Below are positions 21,769 to 31,135 of a stretch of 64,000 bases of DNA, one piece after another (the stretch's first letter is position 1; each line of letters opens with the position of its first letter). This DNA comes from Cyanobacterium sp. Dongsha4 (lineage in GTDB: Bacteria > Cyanobacteriota > Cyanobacteriia > Cyanobacteriales > Cyanobacteriaceae). Under the pieces are notes generated by a model that was not told the DNA's origin, did not search any database, and was given only the letters and a program-made list of their open reading frames with translations. Position numbers and translations under genes: made by a program. The stretch is from contig NZ_CP084098.1 of the NCBI RefSeq assembly GCF_036345015.1, positions 3,547,326-3,611,325 of the forward strand. Direction: 5' to 3'.

Positions 21769-22287
21769 CTATGCCATAGCTGAAATCCCCAGAAAATCGG
21801 GCTTAAAATGCTCTTTAATTACATTGGGTAAGTTAGTTGTTGATTCTATTTTTCTCATTATTTGCGTCAATGATAAACGACCTAAACTAGGCATAAACTG
21901 CATTGATAACAGTATTAAATACATTATTACTTTAATTAATAATCCTATATAAATTCCCTGTTTCCTTAATTTCATCTCCGCAATTTTTAGTACCGATTTT
22001 AAAGTTTTCCAAAACTTTTCAATAATATTGTGTGCAGACCATATCCGTCATATTTCTACTCTTCTCAACGATATACTACTTAAATCCATCAATAAATAAC
22101 AACTACTATTACTTTTTTGAAAAAATAACAAATTTAACTCCCCAAAAGTCGGATTTGATAATTGTTTTCTCACACAAGGCACATCTATTACCCATTGATT
22201 TTCTTGATAATCCACTCTTTTTTTCCATTCACTTCCTTTTCCTTTAAAATCTTCTCCTTCAAATACATAACTACTTTTCCCTGCCAT
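21769..22287 (-). pseudogene. decayed IS transposase with an in-frame stop
   Basis: One continuous frame of 173 codons is interrupted by a single TGA (22050-22048). Before it: KGSEWKKRVDYQENQWV, VPCVRKQLSNPTFGEL. After it: WSAHNIIEKFWKTLKSVLKI, MKLRKQGIYIGLLIKVIMYL, a pattern typical of the C-terminal part of cyanobacterial DDE transposases (an E...FW...LK block followed by a hydrophobic segment). It is shorter than a full transposase (usually 350 or more residues), so sequence is missing as well. The 11-mer CGAACTCAGGT lies 24 bp beyond its 5' end. Confidence 0.75.
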
Positions 22288-22293
22288 AATTAG

Positions 22294-22323
22294 AAAAACT
22301 TTATTTATGCCGAACTCAGGTTG
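22294..22323 (-). repeat. IS end beside the transposase relic
   Basis: CGAACTCAGGT (22311-22321) is identical to the inverted ends of the 18250-18430 MITE, and resembles the 12055 and 16753 repeats. No matching opposite end is visible near 21700-21770, so the IS appears to have lost its other terminus. Confidence 0.55.
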
Positions 22324-22356
22324 ATAGGATTTACTTTATCTAAATTTAAAAGATTG

Positions 22357-23136
22357 TTAAATAATATAAACATCAATATCTTGATAAAATTCTTGTTGAT
22401 GTAATTCAACCTTTGATTGAGAGGAAAGCAATAATAACGCCCAAAAAACCCCGACTTTATCGGATTTTATTTCTTGTTTATGACTTTGCCAATGGCTGAT
22501 CAGTTGTTCTAATTTGATTTTATTCTCATTAACAGTAATTAGATTATCTCGAAGGAAATTATTGATTTGTTCGGCTAATTCAGTCAAGTTTTCGTTATGA
22601 GCTAAATCAGTAATTGTTTTGAGGGCTTGTTTACGGGTATAGCCTCTTTTTGTTTTATTTAAAGGCAAATTATGGTCTATGGTCTTATTTTTCCCTTGTA
22701 ATTCCTTTTCTATTGCCTGAAGTTGGGCTATGAATTCCCCCAGAGTCACTTTTCTTTTGGCAACAGGTAGAGCAGATGTTCTTCTTTTAATTTTTTTGTC
22801 TAGTTCATTAATTTGATAGCGTCTTGTTTCTAATGCTCGATTATCTTCTATTTCTGTTTCTGCAGATTCCTCGTCTTCTGGATTTAATTCACTTATTCTG
22901 GCAAGGGTTTCGGCTTTTAATAAGACTAATTTTGATGCCCATAGCATCACCTGCCCTGATTGAGATAAATCAGTTTCCTGCACCGATAGGTTGTCGCTAT
23001 TATGGATTCCTAATTCGGCTAAAAAACGGTCAATAATTTCAATTACTTTGACATCCCAGGGATCAATTTCTCCTGTTTGGGCTAATTCTATCAATTGCTC
23101 TATTGCTTCACTGGCAGGACTTTTTGTTAATACCAT
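22357..23136 (-). CDS. scpA: segregation and condensation protein A
   Basis: The kleisin subunit of the bacterial SMC condensin complex, bridging SMC heads and ScpB. The 259-residue protein begins with the ScpA signature (LIELAQTGEIDPWDVKVIEI), has the middle block QVMLWASKLVLLKAETL, an acidic linker, and the C-terminal winged-helix end (VGVFWALLLLSSQSKVELHQ, DIDVY). It is divergently placed from ppa. Confidence 0.92.
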   Translation of the reverse strand: MVLTKSPASEAIEQLIELAQTGEIDPWDVKVIEIIDRFLAELGIHNSDNLSVQETDLSQSGQVMLWASKLVLLKAETLARISELNPEDEESAETEIEDNRALETRRYQINELDKKIKRRTSALPVAKRKVTLGEFIAQLQAIEKELQGKNKTIDHNLPLNKTKRGYTRKQALKTITDLAHNENLTELAEQINNFLRDNLITVNENKIKLEQLISHWQSHKQEIKSDKVGVFWALLLLSSQSKVELHQQEFYQDIDVYII

Positions 23137-23273
23137 CGGCTTTTTCTTGGAGTTAGATTTTAGCTATTTGGGTAGTGGGGAAATTTGTTGATTCTAAATT
23201 GTTAATTCTTAATTTCGTTTTATGGTTAAATATTAACCGTATTGATTAACTATAAATAAGGACAATATTGAAA

Positions 23274-23783
23274 ATGGATTTATCTCGCATTCCTGCTCAA
23301 CCTAAACAGGGTATTATCAATGTTTTAATCGAAATCCCCGGCGGTAGCAAAAATAAATATGAATTTGATAAGGATATGAATGCTTTTATCCTAGATAGAG
23401 TTTTATTCTCCTCGGTCAAATATCCCTATGATTATGGTTTTGTACCTAACACTTTAGCAGATGATGGTGATCCTCTTGATGGTATGGTAATGATGGATGA
23501 ACCTACTTTCCCTGGTTGTGTTATTGCCGCTCGTCCTGTTTGTATGTTAGAAATGATTGATGGAGGCGATCGCGATGAGAAGATTTTATGTGTACCCGCC
23601 GAAGATCCTCGCTATGATCATGTTAAATCTTTAAAAGATATTGCCCCTCATCGTTTAGAGGAAATCGCTGAATTTTTCCGTAGCTACAAAAATTTAGAGA
23701 AAAAAGAAACTCAAATTCTTGGTTGGAAAGATATTGATCAAGTTGCACCTTTAGTGGAACAATGCGTTAAAGCATATAAATAA
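23274..23783 (+). CDS. ppa: inorganic pyrophosphatase
   Basis: Soluble family I pyrophosphatase that hydrolyses PPi from biosynthesis. The start is set at ATG 23274 ([20 protein letters not shown]), giving 169 residues; a TTG two codons upstream is not needed. The active-site motif [10 protein letters not shown] (three metal-binding Asp), YPYDYGFVP and the [14 protein letters not shown] block are intact. Confidence 0.96.
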   Translation: MDLSRIPAQPKQGIINVLIEIPGGSKNKYEFDKDMNAFILDRVLFSSVKYPYDYGFVPNTLADDGDPLDGMVMMDEPTFPGCVIAARPVCMLEMIDGGDRDEKILCVPAEDPRYDHVKSLKDIAPHRLEEIAEFFRSYKNLEKKETQILGWKDIDQVAPLVEQCVKAYK

Positions 23784-24295
23784 ATATTAGACTTCTTGCT
23801 GAAGTTAAGAAATAAATAGGCAACAGTAAAAGAATCAACCACAACCCTATAGAAAAGGTATCAGGTATCAGGTGGCAGGTTTTAGGTTGAATTAAAACTG
23901 TTAATTTATAAGAATTGCATTGTTGGGTTGAGTAAATCAAACCCTTGTTAGTTAAAGTTTGTATTAATTATTTTATAAAAGTTTGTCATACTCATACTCT
24001 GAAGATCCATTTTTTTAGGGAAAATTCTGTTGAGAAGATACAAAAAATGATTAACCTAAGAGAAGGAGAAGACCCAAAACCCTAAAATTAATATCTTCAT
24101 TTAATTGGTTCACTCAAGAATGTTTCATGATATGATGCCACTGCTACTCAAAATAAATTCATGCCCCAAGCCTCTCAATTTGTTTTGTAACTGGATTACC
24201 CCTAATGTAACTGGAAAAAGCTATTTTAAGGCTAAGTTAGGGCATTATTATCTCTATATTTCCCCTCTCCTTTTTGATTAAAAAATAATAAATAT
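23784..24295. other. 512-bp intergenic region
   Basis: Near 23860-23890 there is a tandem ggtatcaggtatcaggtgg/caggttttaggtt phrase of the dispersed type. The rest is AT-rich. A pyrimidine-rich stretch (tatttcccctctcctttttt) just precedes the channel gene. I see no supported gene or RNA. Confidence 0.4.
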
Positions 24296-25696
24296 ATGCT
24301 TGAAGGGCTAACGAATGTCTTTACAACCCCACTATTTTATGTAAGCACAAAAGGTATTTCTTTATGGTGGATTTTACAAGTTATATTATTACTATTAATT
24401 GTTAGTTTTATTGCTAAATTTAGTAAAAAAATACTCAAAAATAAGATACTTTTAACTCTAAAGATAAGTGACGGTAATAGAGAAGCCATTTCCACATTTA
24501 TTGCTTTTGCAGTGGCAACTATGGGTTATATAATTGTTATTCAAGGAATGGGAATAAATTTAACCTCTTTAGCTGTAATAGTTGGTGGTTTAGGAGTTGG
24601 TATTGGTTTTGGTTTTCAAGATTTAACCCGTAATTTAATCAGTGGTTTTACACTATTAGGAGAAGGAAAATTAAAGGTAGGAGACTTAATCGAATTTCAA
24701 GGAAAATTAGGTTATATTCGAGAAATATCTATTCGTTGTACAGTTATTAATATGATAGATGGTTCAGAATTAATTGTACCGAATACAGAATTAACAAATA
24801 ATACTGTTATTAACTGGAATTATGATAATTGTCACGGCAGAATTGAGGTTGAAATAGGAGTTGCCTATGGTAGTGATTTATTATTAGTAACTGATGTTTT
24901 ATTGCAGTCAGCATTAACGGTAAAACAAATATTATCAAATCCTCCCCCTCAAGTTATTTTTCTTGGTTTTGGTGATAATTCTCTTAATTTTGTGCTGTGG
25001 ATATGGGTAGAAAAAATTAACCTTAAACCTTTCATAAAAAGCTCATTACTCTATATCATTGAATATAATTTTAAACAAAATAAAATTGATATTCCTTTTC
25101 CTCAAAGGGATGTGTGGTTACATAATGTTAACTCAAAAGAAAATAGAAATATTAACTTTTCTCAAGCCTCACAGAAAGATAAATCACTGAGAGAATTATT
25201 AAAGCAAATCTCCCTATTTCATGATTTTAATGATTTACAATTAATTCACTTAATAGAAATGGGTTATCAGAAATATTTACAACCAGAAGAAATATTAATT
25301 AAGCAAGGAGAATACGGTGATTTTTTCGCTCTTGTTTTACTAGGAGAAGTTGAAGCAATTTTAGAGACAAATACAACAGAAAAAACTATATTTTATTTTC
25401 GGGAAGGACAATATTTTGGAGAATTACCTTTACTTTTAAATATTCCTTATCCCACCACTATGAAGGCTAATCAAAAAACAAGATTATTGCTGATTAAAAA
25501 AGATAATTTTGATCACTTTATCAAAGAATATCCCTTTTTAGGAGAGCAAATAATTCAAGAATTAACTCAACGTCAAGATATAATTAATAGTTGTCATCAA
25601 CAATTAAAAGAGATGGGTTTACTAAAAAATAAAGATGATAAAAACCCTATACTTTCAATGATTAGACAATATTTTCAACAAGTTTTTATCGGCTAA
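24296..25696 (+). CDS. MscS-family channel with C-terminal cyclic-nucleotide-binding domain
   Basis: The 466-residue inner-membrane protein has hydrophobic segments at about 22-41 and 65-83, then the pore helix TM3 with the Gly/Ala-rich GGLGVGIGFGFQDLTRNLIS. The MscS beta domain (GKLKVGDLIEFQGKLGYI, VPNTELTNN) follows, then a cNMP-binding fold (about 315-445; EILIKQGEYGDFFALVLLGE, YFGELPLLLNIPYPTT). Such fusions (bCNG type) are gated by cyclic nucleotides more than by tension. The phosphate-binding Arg of the CNBD is not obvious: FGELPLLLNIPYPTT has Pro-Tyr where RxA-like residues usually stand. Confidence 0.88.
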   Translation: MLEGLTNVFTTPLFYVSTKGISLWWILQVILLLLIVSFIAKFSKKILKNKILLTLKISDGNREAISTFIAFAVATMGYIIVIQGMGINLTSLAVIVGGLGVGIGFGFQDLTRNLISGFTLLGEGKLKVGDLIEFQGKLGYIREISIRCTVINMIDGSELIVPNTELTNNTVINWNYDNCHGRIEVEIGVAYGSDLLLVTDVLLQSALTVKQILSNPPPQVIFLGFGDNSLNFVLWIWVEKINLKPFIKSSLLYIIEYNFKQNKIDIPFPQRDVWLHNVNSKENRNINFSQASQKDKSLRELLKQISLFHDFNDLQLIHLIEMGYQKYLQPEEILIKQGEYGDFFALVLLGEVEAILETNTTEKTIFYFREGQYFGELPLLLNIPYPTTMKANQKTRLLLIKKDNFDHFIKEYPFLGEQIIQELTQRQDIINSCHQQLKEMGLLKNKDDKNPILSMIRQYFQQVFIG

Positions 25697-25911
25697 TTAT
25701 ACTTAAATGAAGAAAATAAAATAGTAGTAGGGGATGTGTGCGAAGATAAAATAAGTACCGATGCAAAATAGATTTCGATTTTAATATTCGCAAAAATTTT
25801 CTCAAACCCCCATTACCCACTGCAATTCTTGCCAATTCCTTTCTATTTTCAAATAACGAGATTTTAGCCCTAATTTTAATTCAGGGCTTTCATAACAAAC
25901 TTTTCTATGTT

Positions 25912-27303
25912 CTAAATTCTTGCTACTCCTGCTTCCCTTGCGGCTTTCTTCACTGCCTCCGCAACCACTGTGGCAACTCTGGGATCAAATACAGAAGGTA
26001 CTATGTGTTCTTTGTTTAATTCATCCGTAGATACCAAAGATGCGATCGCACCTGCGGCTTGAAGATACATTTCGGTGGTGAGGCTAGTAGCACGACAATC
26101 CAATGCACCTCGGAAGATACCGGGGAAAGCTAAAACATTATTGATTTGATTGGGGTAATCGCTTCTACCAGTAGCAACAACGGCGGCTATATCTTTGATT
26201 AATTCGGGTTGAATTTCGGGAATGGGATTCGCCATCGCAAAGACAATGGGATCTTTTGCCATAGTTTTCACCATATCAGGGGTTAAAATATTGGGGGCGC
26301 TAACTCCGATAAACACATCCGCATCAACTAACGCATCCCCTAAAGTGCCTCCCTTTTCCACCGCTAACAATTGCTTTTCTGCATTGAGATTTTCCCGATC
26401 TTTACTGATAATACCCTTCGAGTCACAAAGTGTAATATTATAACAATGGGCTTGATTTAACAAACGGGCGATCGCAACTCCTGCCGCCCCTGCACCGTTG
26501 ATGACAACTCGAATTTTATCAATTTCTTTCCCGACTAATTTGAGGGCATTAATTAACGCCGCCATAGTTACTATAGCCGTACCATGTTGGTCATCGTGAA
26601 AAATAGGAACGTCTAATTCTTCCTGCAATCTTTTTTCGATTTCAAAACAACGAGGCGCAGCTATATCCTCTAAATTCACCCCCCCGAATACGGGAATAAT
26701 ATTTTTGACAATGGAGATAATTTCTTCCACATCCTGAGTAGCTAAACAGATGGGAAATGCGTCAATATCCGCAAAACCTTTAAATAACATCGCCTTACCT
26801 TCCATGACGGGTAAAGCCGCCTCCGCCCCTAAATTACCTAAACCTAAAACCGCACTACCATCGGTAACGATAGCGATGCTGTTACTTTTAATCGTCAAAG
26901 AAAAGACTTCTTCGGGTTTTTCCGCAATCGCCTTACAAATTCTACCAACCCCCGGAGTATAAGCCATCGCTAAATCAGAGGAGTTTTTAATCTCAATACG
27001 GTTTTCAATACGGATTTTACCCCCCTTATGCAGTTCAAAGGTGCGATCGCACACCGATAATATTGTCACTTCCTCTAAGGATTTAATCGCATTAAGGATT
27101 TTTTCAGCGTGGTCATTACTAGAAGCGTCAATCTGCAACTCTCTTTTTACCGTTTGTAAATTTCTCTCTATCAGGGTGATATTGCCTAAACTTCCCCCCA
27201 CAGATGCGATCGCCTCTGTCACTCTTGCCAATGCACCAGCACGGTTTAATAATTCTAAATGTACCGCCAAACTAAAACTAGAACTAGGAGTTAAATTTGT
27301 CAT
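25912..27303 (-). CDS. ACT-domain malic enzyme (malate dehydrogenase, decarboxylating)
   Basis: Oxidative decarboxylation of malate to pyruvate and CO2 with NAD(P)+. The 463-residue protein has an N-terminal ACT domain (about 8-80, LLNRAGALARVTEAIASVGG) and then the short bacterial malic-enzyme core (AYTPGVGRICKAI, GSAVLGLGNLGAEAALPVMEGKA in part, FHDDQHGTAIV, INGAGAAGVAIARLL). The ACT domain suggests allosteric control by a small ligand. The coenzyme cannot be decided by eye. Confidence 0.92.
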   Translation of the reverse strand: MTNLTPSSSFSLAVHLELLNRAGALARVTEAIASVGGSLGNITLIERNLQTVKRELQIDASSNDHAEKILNAIKSLEEVTILSVCDRTFELHKGGKIRIENRIEIKNSSDLAMAYTPGVGRICKAIAEKPEEVFSLTIKSNSIAIVTDGSAVLGLGNLGAEAALPVMEGKAMLFKGFADIDAFPICLATQDVEEIISIVKNIIPVFGGVNLEDIAAPRCFEIEKRLQEELDVPIFHDDQHGTAIVTMAALINALKLVGKEIDKIRVVINGAGAAGVAIARLLNQAHCYNITLCDSKGIISKDRENLNAEKQLLAVEKGGTLGDALVDADVFIGVSAPNILTPDMVKTMAKDPIVFAMANPIPEIQPELIKDIAAVVATGRSDYPNQINNVLAFPGIFRGALDCRATSLTTEMYLQAAGAIASLVSTDELNKEHIVPSVFDPRVATVVAEAVKKAAREAGVARI

Positions 27304-27657
27304 GAATTATGCTTACTCTTTATAATTTAATGAATATTTTACAGTGCCAAATTAAATGACGTGATGACGAATTAGTGTCACTGGCTATAAATCTTTTCTG
27401 CTCTTCATTGTAGCCATTTAAGACTGATTTTGCATTACTAATTTTGGTGACAAATTAATCGTCATTTATCAGATTTATAATTAATAACTTCTAACTTCTA
27501 ACTCTTAACTCCTAACACCTGAAACCTGAAACCTGAAACCTACCTTCCCAAAGTATAAGATTGATTAAATTTACAAAACTTTAACCATCAGAAGAAAATA
27601 AATCATATCTGATGAGAATAACTAGAATGAAAGTGGTTGTTCACAATTAGAAATGGA
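27304..27657. other. 354-bp region between divergent malic enzyme and zwf genes
   Basis: It contains a tandem tract at 27485-27545: taacttctaacttctaactc, then three copies of the heptamer CTGAAAC within acacctgaaacctgaaacct. This is the complement of the caggtttcaggt phrase seen elsewhere. Promoters of both genes must lie here; none is clear. Confidence 0.45.
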
Positions 27658-29187
27658 ATGCTGACATTACAAGAAAATCCTTTAAGGGTGGGGTTAAAAC
27701 AGGCAAAAACCCCAGAACCTTTAATATTAGTCATATTTGGAGCATCTGGGGATCTCACCCAACGGAAACTTGTTCCAGCCTTATATCAACTGAAAAAAGA
27801 GGGCAGACTACCAGCCGAAATGACCATAGTAGGGGTAGCAAGAAGGGAATGGAGTCACGACTATTTCCGTCAACAAATGCGCCAAGGTATAGAAGAATTT
27901 TCCGATGGCATAGGTAAAGAAGAATTATGGGAAGATTTTGCCCAAGGGCTTTACTACTGTGCGGGGAATATGGATGAGGGAGAAAGTTACCAAAAATTAA
28001 AAACTTTTCTTGGAGAATTAGACGGCAAAAGAGGTACAAGAGGAAACCGTGTTTTTTATTTAGCAGTGTCTCCCAAGTTTTTTCCTGCCGCTATCAAGCA
28101 ATTAGGTGCGGCTAAAATGTTAAGTGAGCCTTTAAAGCATCGTTTAGTCATAGAAAAACCCTTTGGAAAAGATTTAAGCAGTGCTCAGGTACTTAATCGC
28201 ATTGTCCAAAATGTTTGCAAGGAAGAGCAAGTATATCGTATTGACCATTATTTAGGAAAGGAAACGGTACAGAATTTATTAGTTTTCCGCTTTGCTAATG
28301 CTATTTTTGAACCTTTATGGAATCGTAACTATATTGACAATATTCAAATTACCGTAGCTGAAACAGTGGGGGTGGAAGAAAGGGCAGGATACTATGAAAC
28401 TGCTGGGGCATTAAGAGATATGGTGCAAAATCATCTGTTACAGCTATTTTGTTTAACAGCAATGGAAGCACCTAGTGGCATTAGTGCTGATAGTATTAGG
28501 GGCGAAAAAGTAAAAGTATTACAAGGTACTCACTTAGCTGATATTAAAAACCTAGAAAAAAGTGCTATTAGGGGACAATATACAGCAGGATGGATGAAGG
28601 GAAAACCAGTACCGGGTTATAGGGAAGAAAAAGACGTTAATCCCTTATCAACAACCCCTACTTTTGTTGCTTTAAAATTAATGGTGGATAATTGGCGTTG
28701 GCAGGGTGTGCCATTTTATTTACGCACTGGTAAGAGATTACCGAAAAAGGTTTCTGAAATTGCGATTCAATTTAAAAATGTCCCTTTAACTATTTTCCAA
28801 TCGGCCGCACAGCAAACAAACCCGAATATATTAGCTTTGAGAATTCAACCCAATGAGGGTATTTCTTTAAGGTTTGAGGCAAAAATGTTAGGGGCAGAGT
28901 TACGCACCCGCACGGTGGATATGGATTTTAGTTATGGTTCTTCTTTTGGTATGGCAACTGCTGATGCTTATCATCGTTTACTGCTTGATTGTATGTTGGG
29001 AGACCAAACTTTATTCACCCGTGCCGATGAAGTGGAGGAGGCATGGCGAGTGGTTACACCTGCTTTAACTGCTTGGGATGCTCCTGCTGATCCTAATTCT
29101 ATACCTTTTTATGAGGCAGGTACATGGCAACCAGCAGAGGCAGAATTTTTACTAAACCGTGATGGTAGAAGGTGGCGAAGACTTTAA
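27658..29187 (+). CDS. zwf: glucose-6-phosphate dehydrogenase
   Basis: First enzyme of the oxidative pentose phosphate pathway, giving NADPH in the dark. The start is chosen at ATG 27658 ([15 protein letters not shown]), matching cyanobacterial homologues, which gives 509 residues; an upstream TTG at 27637 is less likely. Motifs: [13 protein letters not shown] (NADP), RIDHYLGKE (active site), [10 protein letters not shown]. The protein needs OpcA for activity in cyanobacteria, and opcA follows 144 bp downstream. Confidence 0.97.
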   Translation: MLTLQENPLRVGLKQAKTPEPLILVIFGASGDLTQRKLVPALYQLKKEGRLPAEMTIVGVARREWSHDYFRQQMRQGIEEFSDGIGKEELWEDFAQGLYYCAGNMDEGESYQKLKTFLGELDGKRGTRGNRVFYLAVSPKFFPAAIKQLGAAKMLSEPLKHRLVIEKPFGKDLSSAQVLNRIVQNVCKEEQVYRIDHYLGKETVQNLLVFRFANAIFEPLWNRNYIDNIQITVAETVGVEERAGYYETAGALRDMVQNHLLQLFCLTAMEAPSGISADSIRGEKVKVLQGTHLADIKNLEKSAIRGQYTAGWMKGKPVPGYREEKDVNPLSTTPTFVALKLMVDNWRWQGVPFYLRTGKRLPKKVSEIAIQFKNVPLTIFQSAAQQTNPNILALRIQPNEGISLRFEAKMLGAELRTRTVDMDFSYGSSFGMATADAYHRLLLDCMLGDQTLFTRADEVEEAWRVVTPALTAWDAPADPNSIPFYEAGTWQPAEAEFLLNRDGRRWRRL

Positions 29188-29331
29188 AGAATTGAGAATT
29201 AAGAATAAACCATTGAGAAGTATGTATCAGGCTTGAAGTGTTAGGTTATCTTTCCTATCATCCCCATGCTTCTGACTCCCTAATCGTTACTTTTCTTAAC
29301 CTAATTAATCAATAATTATTACCTTAAAACT

Positions 29332-30681
29332 ATGACTACTCCTTTAGTTTCTTTACAAGCACCGAAAGATGTTAGCTTAGACTACATCGATAATGAATTA
29401 AGACAAATTTGGCAAATGTATAGTGGTAGCGGTGATGGTTTAGCGGCTACTAGGGCTTCTACTTTTAGTATTTTGGTTTATGAACCTGATGCTATTCAAC
29501 CATTACTTTCTGCTTTGGGATTTTATACCGGTCCTATTGATGGTATTGCAGGACCTCGCACTACTTCGGCAATTAAAGCGTCTCAAAAAGCCTATAATTT
29601 TGAGGTTACGGGGATTTCTTCTTCTGATCTCATGAATAGATTACAAGAGGAATTTAAGGCAAAGTCTGCGGAGGGAAAAGTTAATATCACTGAAGCTACT
29701 GCTGTTAAACAATATTCTCCTGATATGGAGGGGGCTGGTATTGCAGATGCGATCGCATCTACTAATCCTTGTCGTATCATTACTCTTATTCCCACAACGG
29801 GTGAAGATAAAGGAGTTAAAGCCCAAGTTTCCGCTTATTGCCCTGTAAACAAAAGATCAGAAAATAGTTTAATTTGTTGTGAATATATTACTATTACGGG
29901 GGTGTCTTCTGCCTTTGAACGTATTGGCGGTATGATTTCTGAATTAATGATTCCTGATTTACCAAAGTTTATCTGGTGGAAGGCTGGTATTGACGAAGAA
30001 TACTCCCTATTTCAAAGATTAACTAAAGAGTGCGATCGCATCATAGTTGACTCCAGTATATTTGCTCAACCAGAAATTGAATTACTCAAAATAGGACAAT
30101 TATTAGAAAGAGATATTCCTTTAAGTGATATTAATTGGGCAAGACTGGCATCATGGCAAGAGTTAACCGCAGAAGCATTTGATCCTCCTGAAAGACGTAG
30201 CTCTATATGGGAAGTAGATCAAGTTACGATTGATTATGAAAAAGGCAATCCCAATCAAGCCCTAATGTTTTTAGGTTGGTTAGCCAGTCGTTTAAATTGG
30301 CAACCAAAAAGTTGTGAAAGGGAAAAAGGAGATTATGACATTCATAAAGTTACTTTAACTAATCCTGAAGGAAAAATTATCAAAGCTGAATTGGCTGGTA
30401 TTCCTGTCGGGGATTGGGGGGAAATTTTAGGGGATTTAATCAGTCTCAAATTGACTTCTACTAATCTTAATGCGGATTGTTGTACTGTTTTATGTTCTGA
30501 AACTACTGGATGTATGCGCATGGAGGCAGGAGGAGGGGCTCAATCTTGTCGTGTACAACAGGTAACATCTCTAGCAGATCAAGAAACAGAAAACCTTTTA
30601 AGTAAAGAATTACAACGTTGGGGAAAAGATGCTCTTTATAGAGAAAGTATGACTTTCACCAAGCAGATTTTGGAATTATAG
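29332..30681 (+). CDS. opcA: glucose-6-phosphate dehydrogenase assembly protein OpcA
   Basis: OpcA is the allosteric activator/assembly factor of cyanobacterial G6PDH and a redox-sensing partner of Zwf. The 449-residue protein has a segment resembling a peptidoglycan-binding-like repeat (about 60-100; LLSALGFYTGPIDGIAGPRT), as in many cyanobacterial OpcA proteins. The conserved central block follows (MISELMIPDLPKFIWWKAG). Several Cys (NADCCTVLCSETTGC near 385-400) could serve in thioredoxin control (inference). It sits in the zwf-opcA unit. Confidence 0.93.
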   Translation: MTTPLVSLQAPKDVSLDYIDNELRQIWQMYSGSGDGLAATRASTFSILVYEPDAIQPLLSALGFYTGPIDGIAGPRTTSAIKASQKAYNFEVTGISSSDLMNRLQEEFKAKSAEGKVNITEATAVKQYSPDMEGAGIADAIASTNPCRIITLIPTTGEDKGVKAQVSAYCPVNKRSENSLICCEYITITGVSSAFERIGGMISELMIPDLPKFIWWKAGIDEEYSLFQRLTKECDRIIVDSSIFAQPEIELLKIGQLLERDIPLSDINWARLASWQELTAEAFDPPERRSSIWEVDQVTIDYEKGNPNQALMFLGWLASRLNWQPKSCEREKGDYDIHKVTLTNPEGKIIKAELAGIPVGDWGEILGDLISLKLTSTNLNADCCTVLCSETTGCMRMEAGGGAQSCRVQQVTSLADQETENLLSKELQRWGKDALYRESMTFTKQILEL

Positions 30682-30690
30682 AATTATAAA

Positions 30691-30715
30691 GGGGAGTTTG
30701 TTTTTGACACTCCCC
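30691..30715 (+). terminator. hairpin after opcA
   Basis: GGGGAGT (30691-30697) pairs with ACTCCCC (30709-30715), 9 bp past the opcA stop. An A run, not a T run, follows, so it may act as an RNA-stabilising hairpin. Confidence 0.5.
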
Positions 30716-30734
30716 AAAAAAACAGATTTAGATC

Positions 30735-30763
30735 TTGAAAAATCATAAAGAGGAAGTTATAAT
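30735..30763 (+). promoter_or_regulatory. promoter of tRNA(CAU)
   Basis: TTGAAA (30735-30740) and TATAAT (30758-30763) are separated by 17 bp. The tRNA begins 20 bp after the -10. Confidence 0.75.
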
Positions 30764-30782
30764 ATATAAGCGTGAGTTTTAA

Positions 30783-30856
30783 GGCTTGGTAGCTCAGTTG
30801 GTTAGAGCAGGGGACTCATAAGCCCAAGGTCGGCGGTTCAAATCCGCCCCGAGCCA
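30783..30856 (+). tRNA. tRNA with CAU anticodon (Met, or Ile2 if modified)
   Basis: A 74-nt cloverleaf: acceptor GGCTTGG/CCGAGCC (one G-U), D arm GCTC/GAGC, anticodon loop CTCATAA, T arm GGCGG-TTCAAAT-CCGCC, discriminator A, CCA not encoded. The anticodon stem has three G-C pairs flanked by G27.A43 and A31.G39 mismatches. CAU can be elongator Met or, with lysidine, Ile2; GGGGACTCATAA resembles both. The CAST-like end begins 10 bp after it. Confidence 0.9.
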
Positions 30857-30865
30857 TTCCGAAAA

Positions 30866-30990
30866 TGTCGAGTAACAGCTTATCTGTCATCGTTAACAAA
30901 TTGTTGTCATCTTAACGAATTAACTGTCGCCTTAACAAATTGCTGTCGCTGAATAATCGTTAACAAATTAAATGTCATAATTACGAATCA
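30866..30990. mobile_element. terminal repeat array of a type V-K CRISPR-associated transposon
   Basis: TGTC(A/G) starts at 30866, 30885, 30905, 30925 and 30944, a 19-20 bp period, and again at 30973. Most copies continue into TTAACAAATT or TTAACGAATT. From memory this is the architecture of the Tn7-like CAST ends that TnsB binds (TGT...GACAAATTA units), and it begins 10 bp past a tRNA, the usual homing place of V-K CASTs. A short CTTTCAATCCACTT at 31000-31013 recalls the reverse complement of the 3' end of the V-K CRISPR repeat. The opposite end was not found in the window. Confidence 0.75.
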
Positions 30991-31027
30991 GTTGCTCCTT
31001 TCAATCCACTTAAACCCATTATATACA

Positions 31028-31135
31028 ATCGCATCGAGAAGTAAACTCATCTGCAACTATCTGTTTATCGATAGCTTTAGCCTCCTCTACACTATTACTT
31101 TTGATCGCACCGAGAATTAAACTCATCTGCAACTA
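31028..31135. repeat. pair of 32-bp direct repeats beside the Cas12k fragment
   Basis: Copies at 31028-31059 and 31104-31135 (ATCGCA(T/C)CGAGAA(G/T)TAAA then CTCATCTGCAACTA) differ at 2 of 32 positions, with a 76-bp period. Read on the minus strand both can encode VADEF(N/T)SRCD, so they may be a duplicated coding scrap, not a CRISPR unit. The second copy supplies the non-homologous tail of the Cas12k fragment frame. Confidence 0.6.

Noticed and set aside
22032-22247. A 71-codon plus-strand frame across the transposase relic
   Set aside because: It is a low-complexity antisense reading of the relic.
30970-31015. A delocalised CRISPR guide (repeat end GGATTGAAAG followed by a spacer GAGCAACTGATTCG) aimed at the neighbouring tRNA
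   Set aside because: Only a 7-base match (CAACTGA) to the complementary strand of the tRNA, with no GTN PAM beside it. This is within chance.
31028-31135. A CRISPR array of two 32-bp repeats with a 44-bp spacer
   Set aside because: Only two copies. The sequence does not resemble the V-K repeat (GTTTCAA...GGTTGAAAG) and the repeats read as the same peptide on the minus strand. A duplicated coding scrap is simpler.
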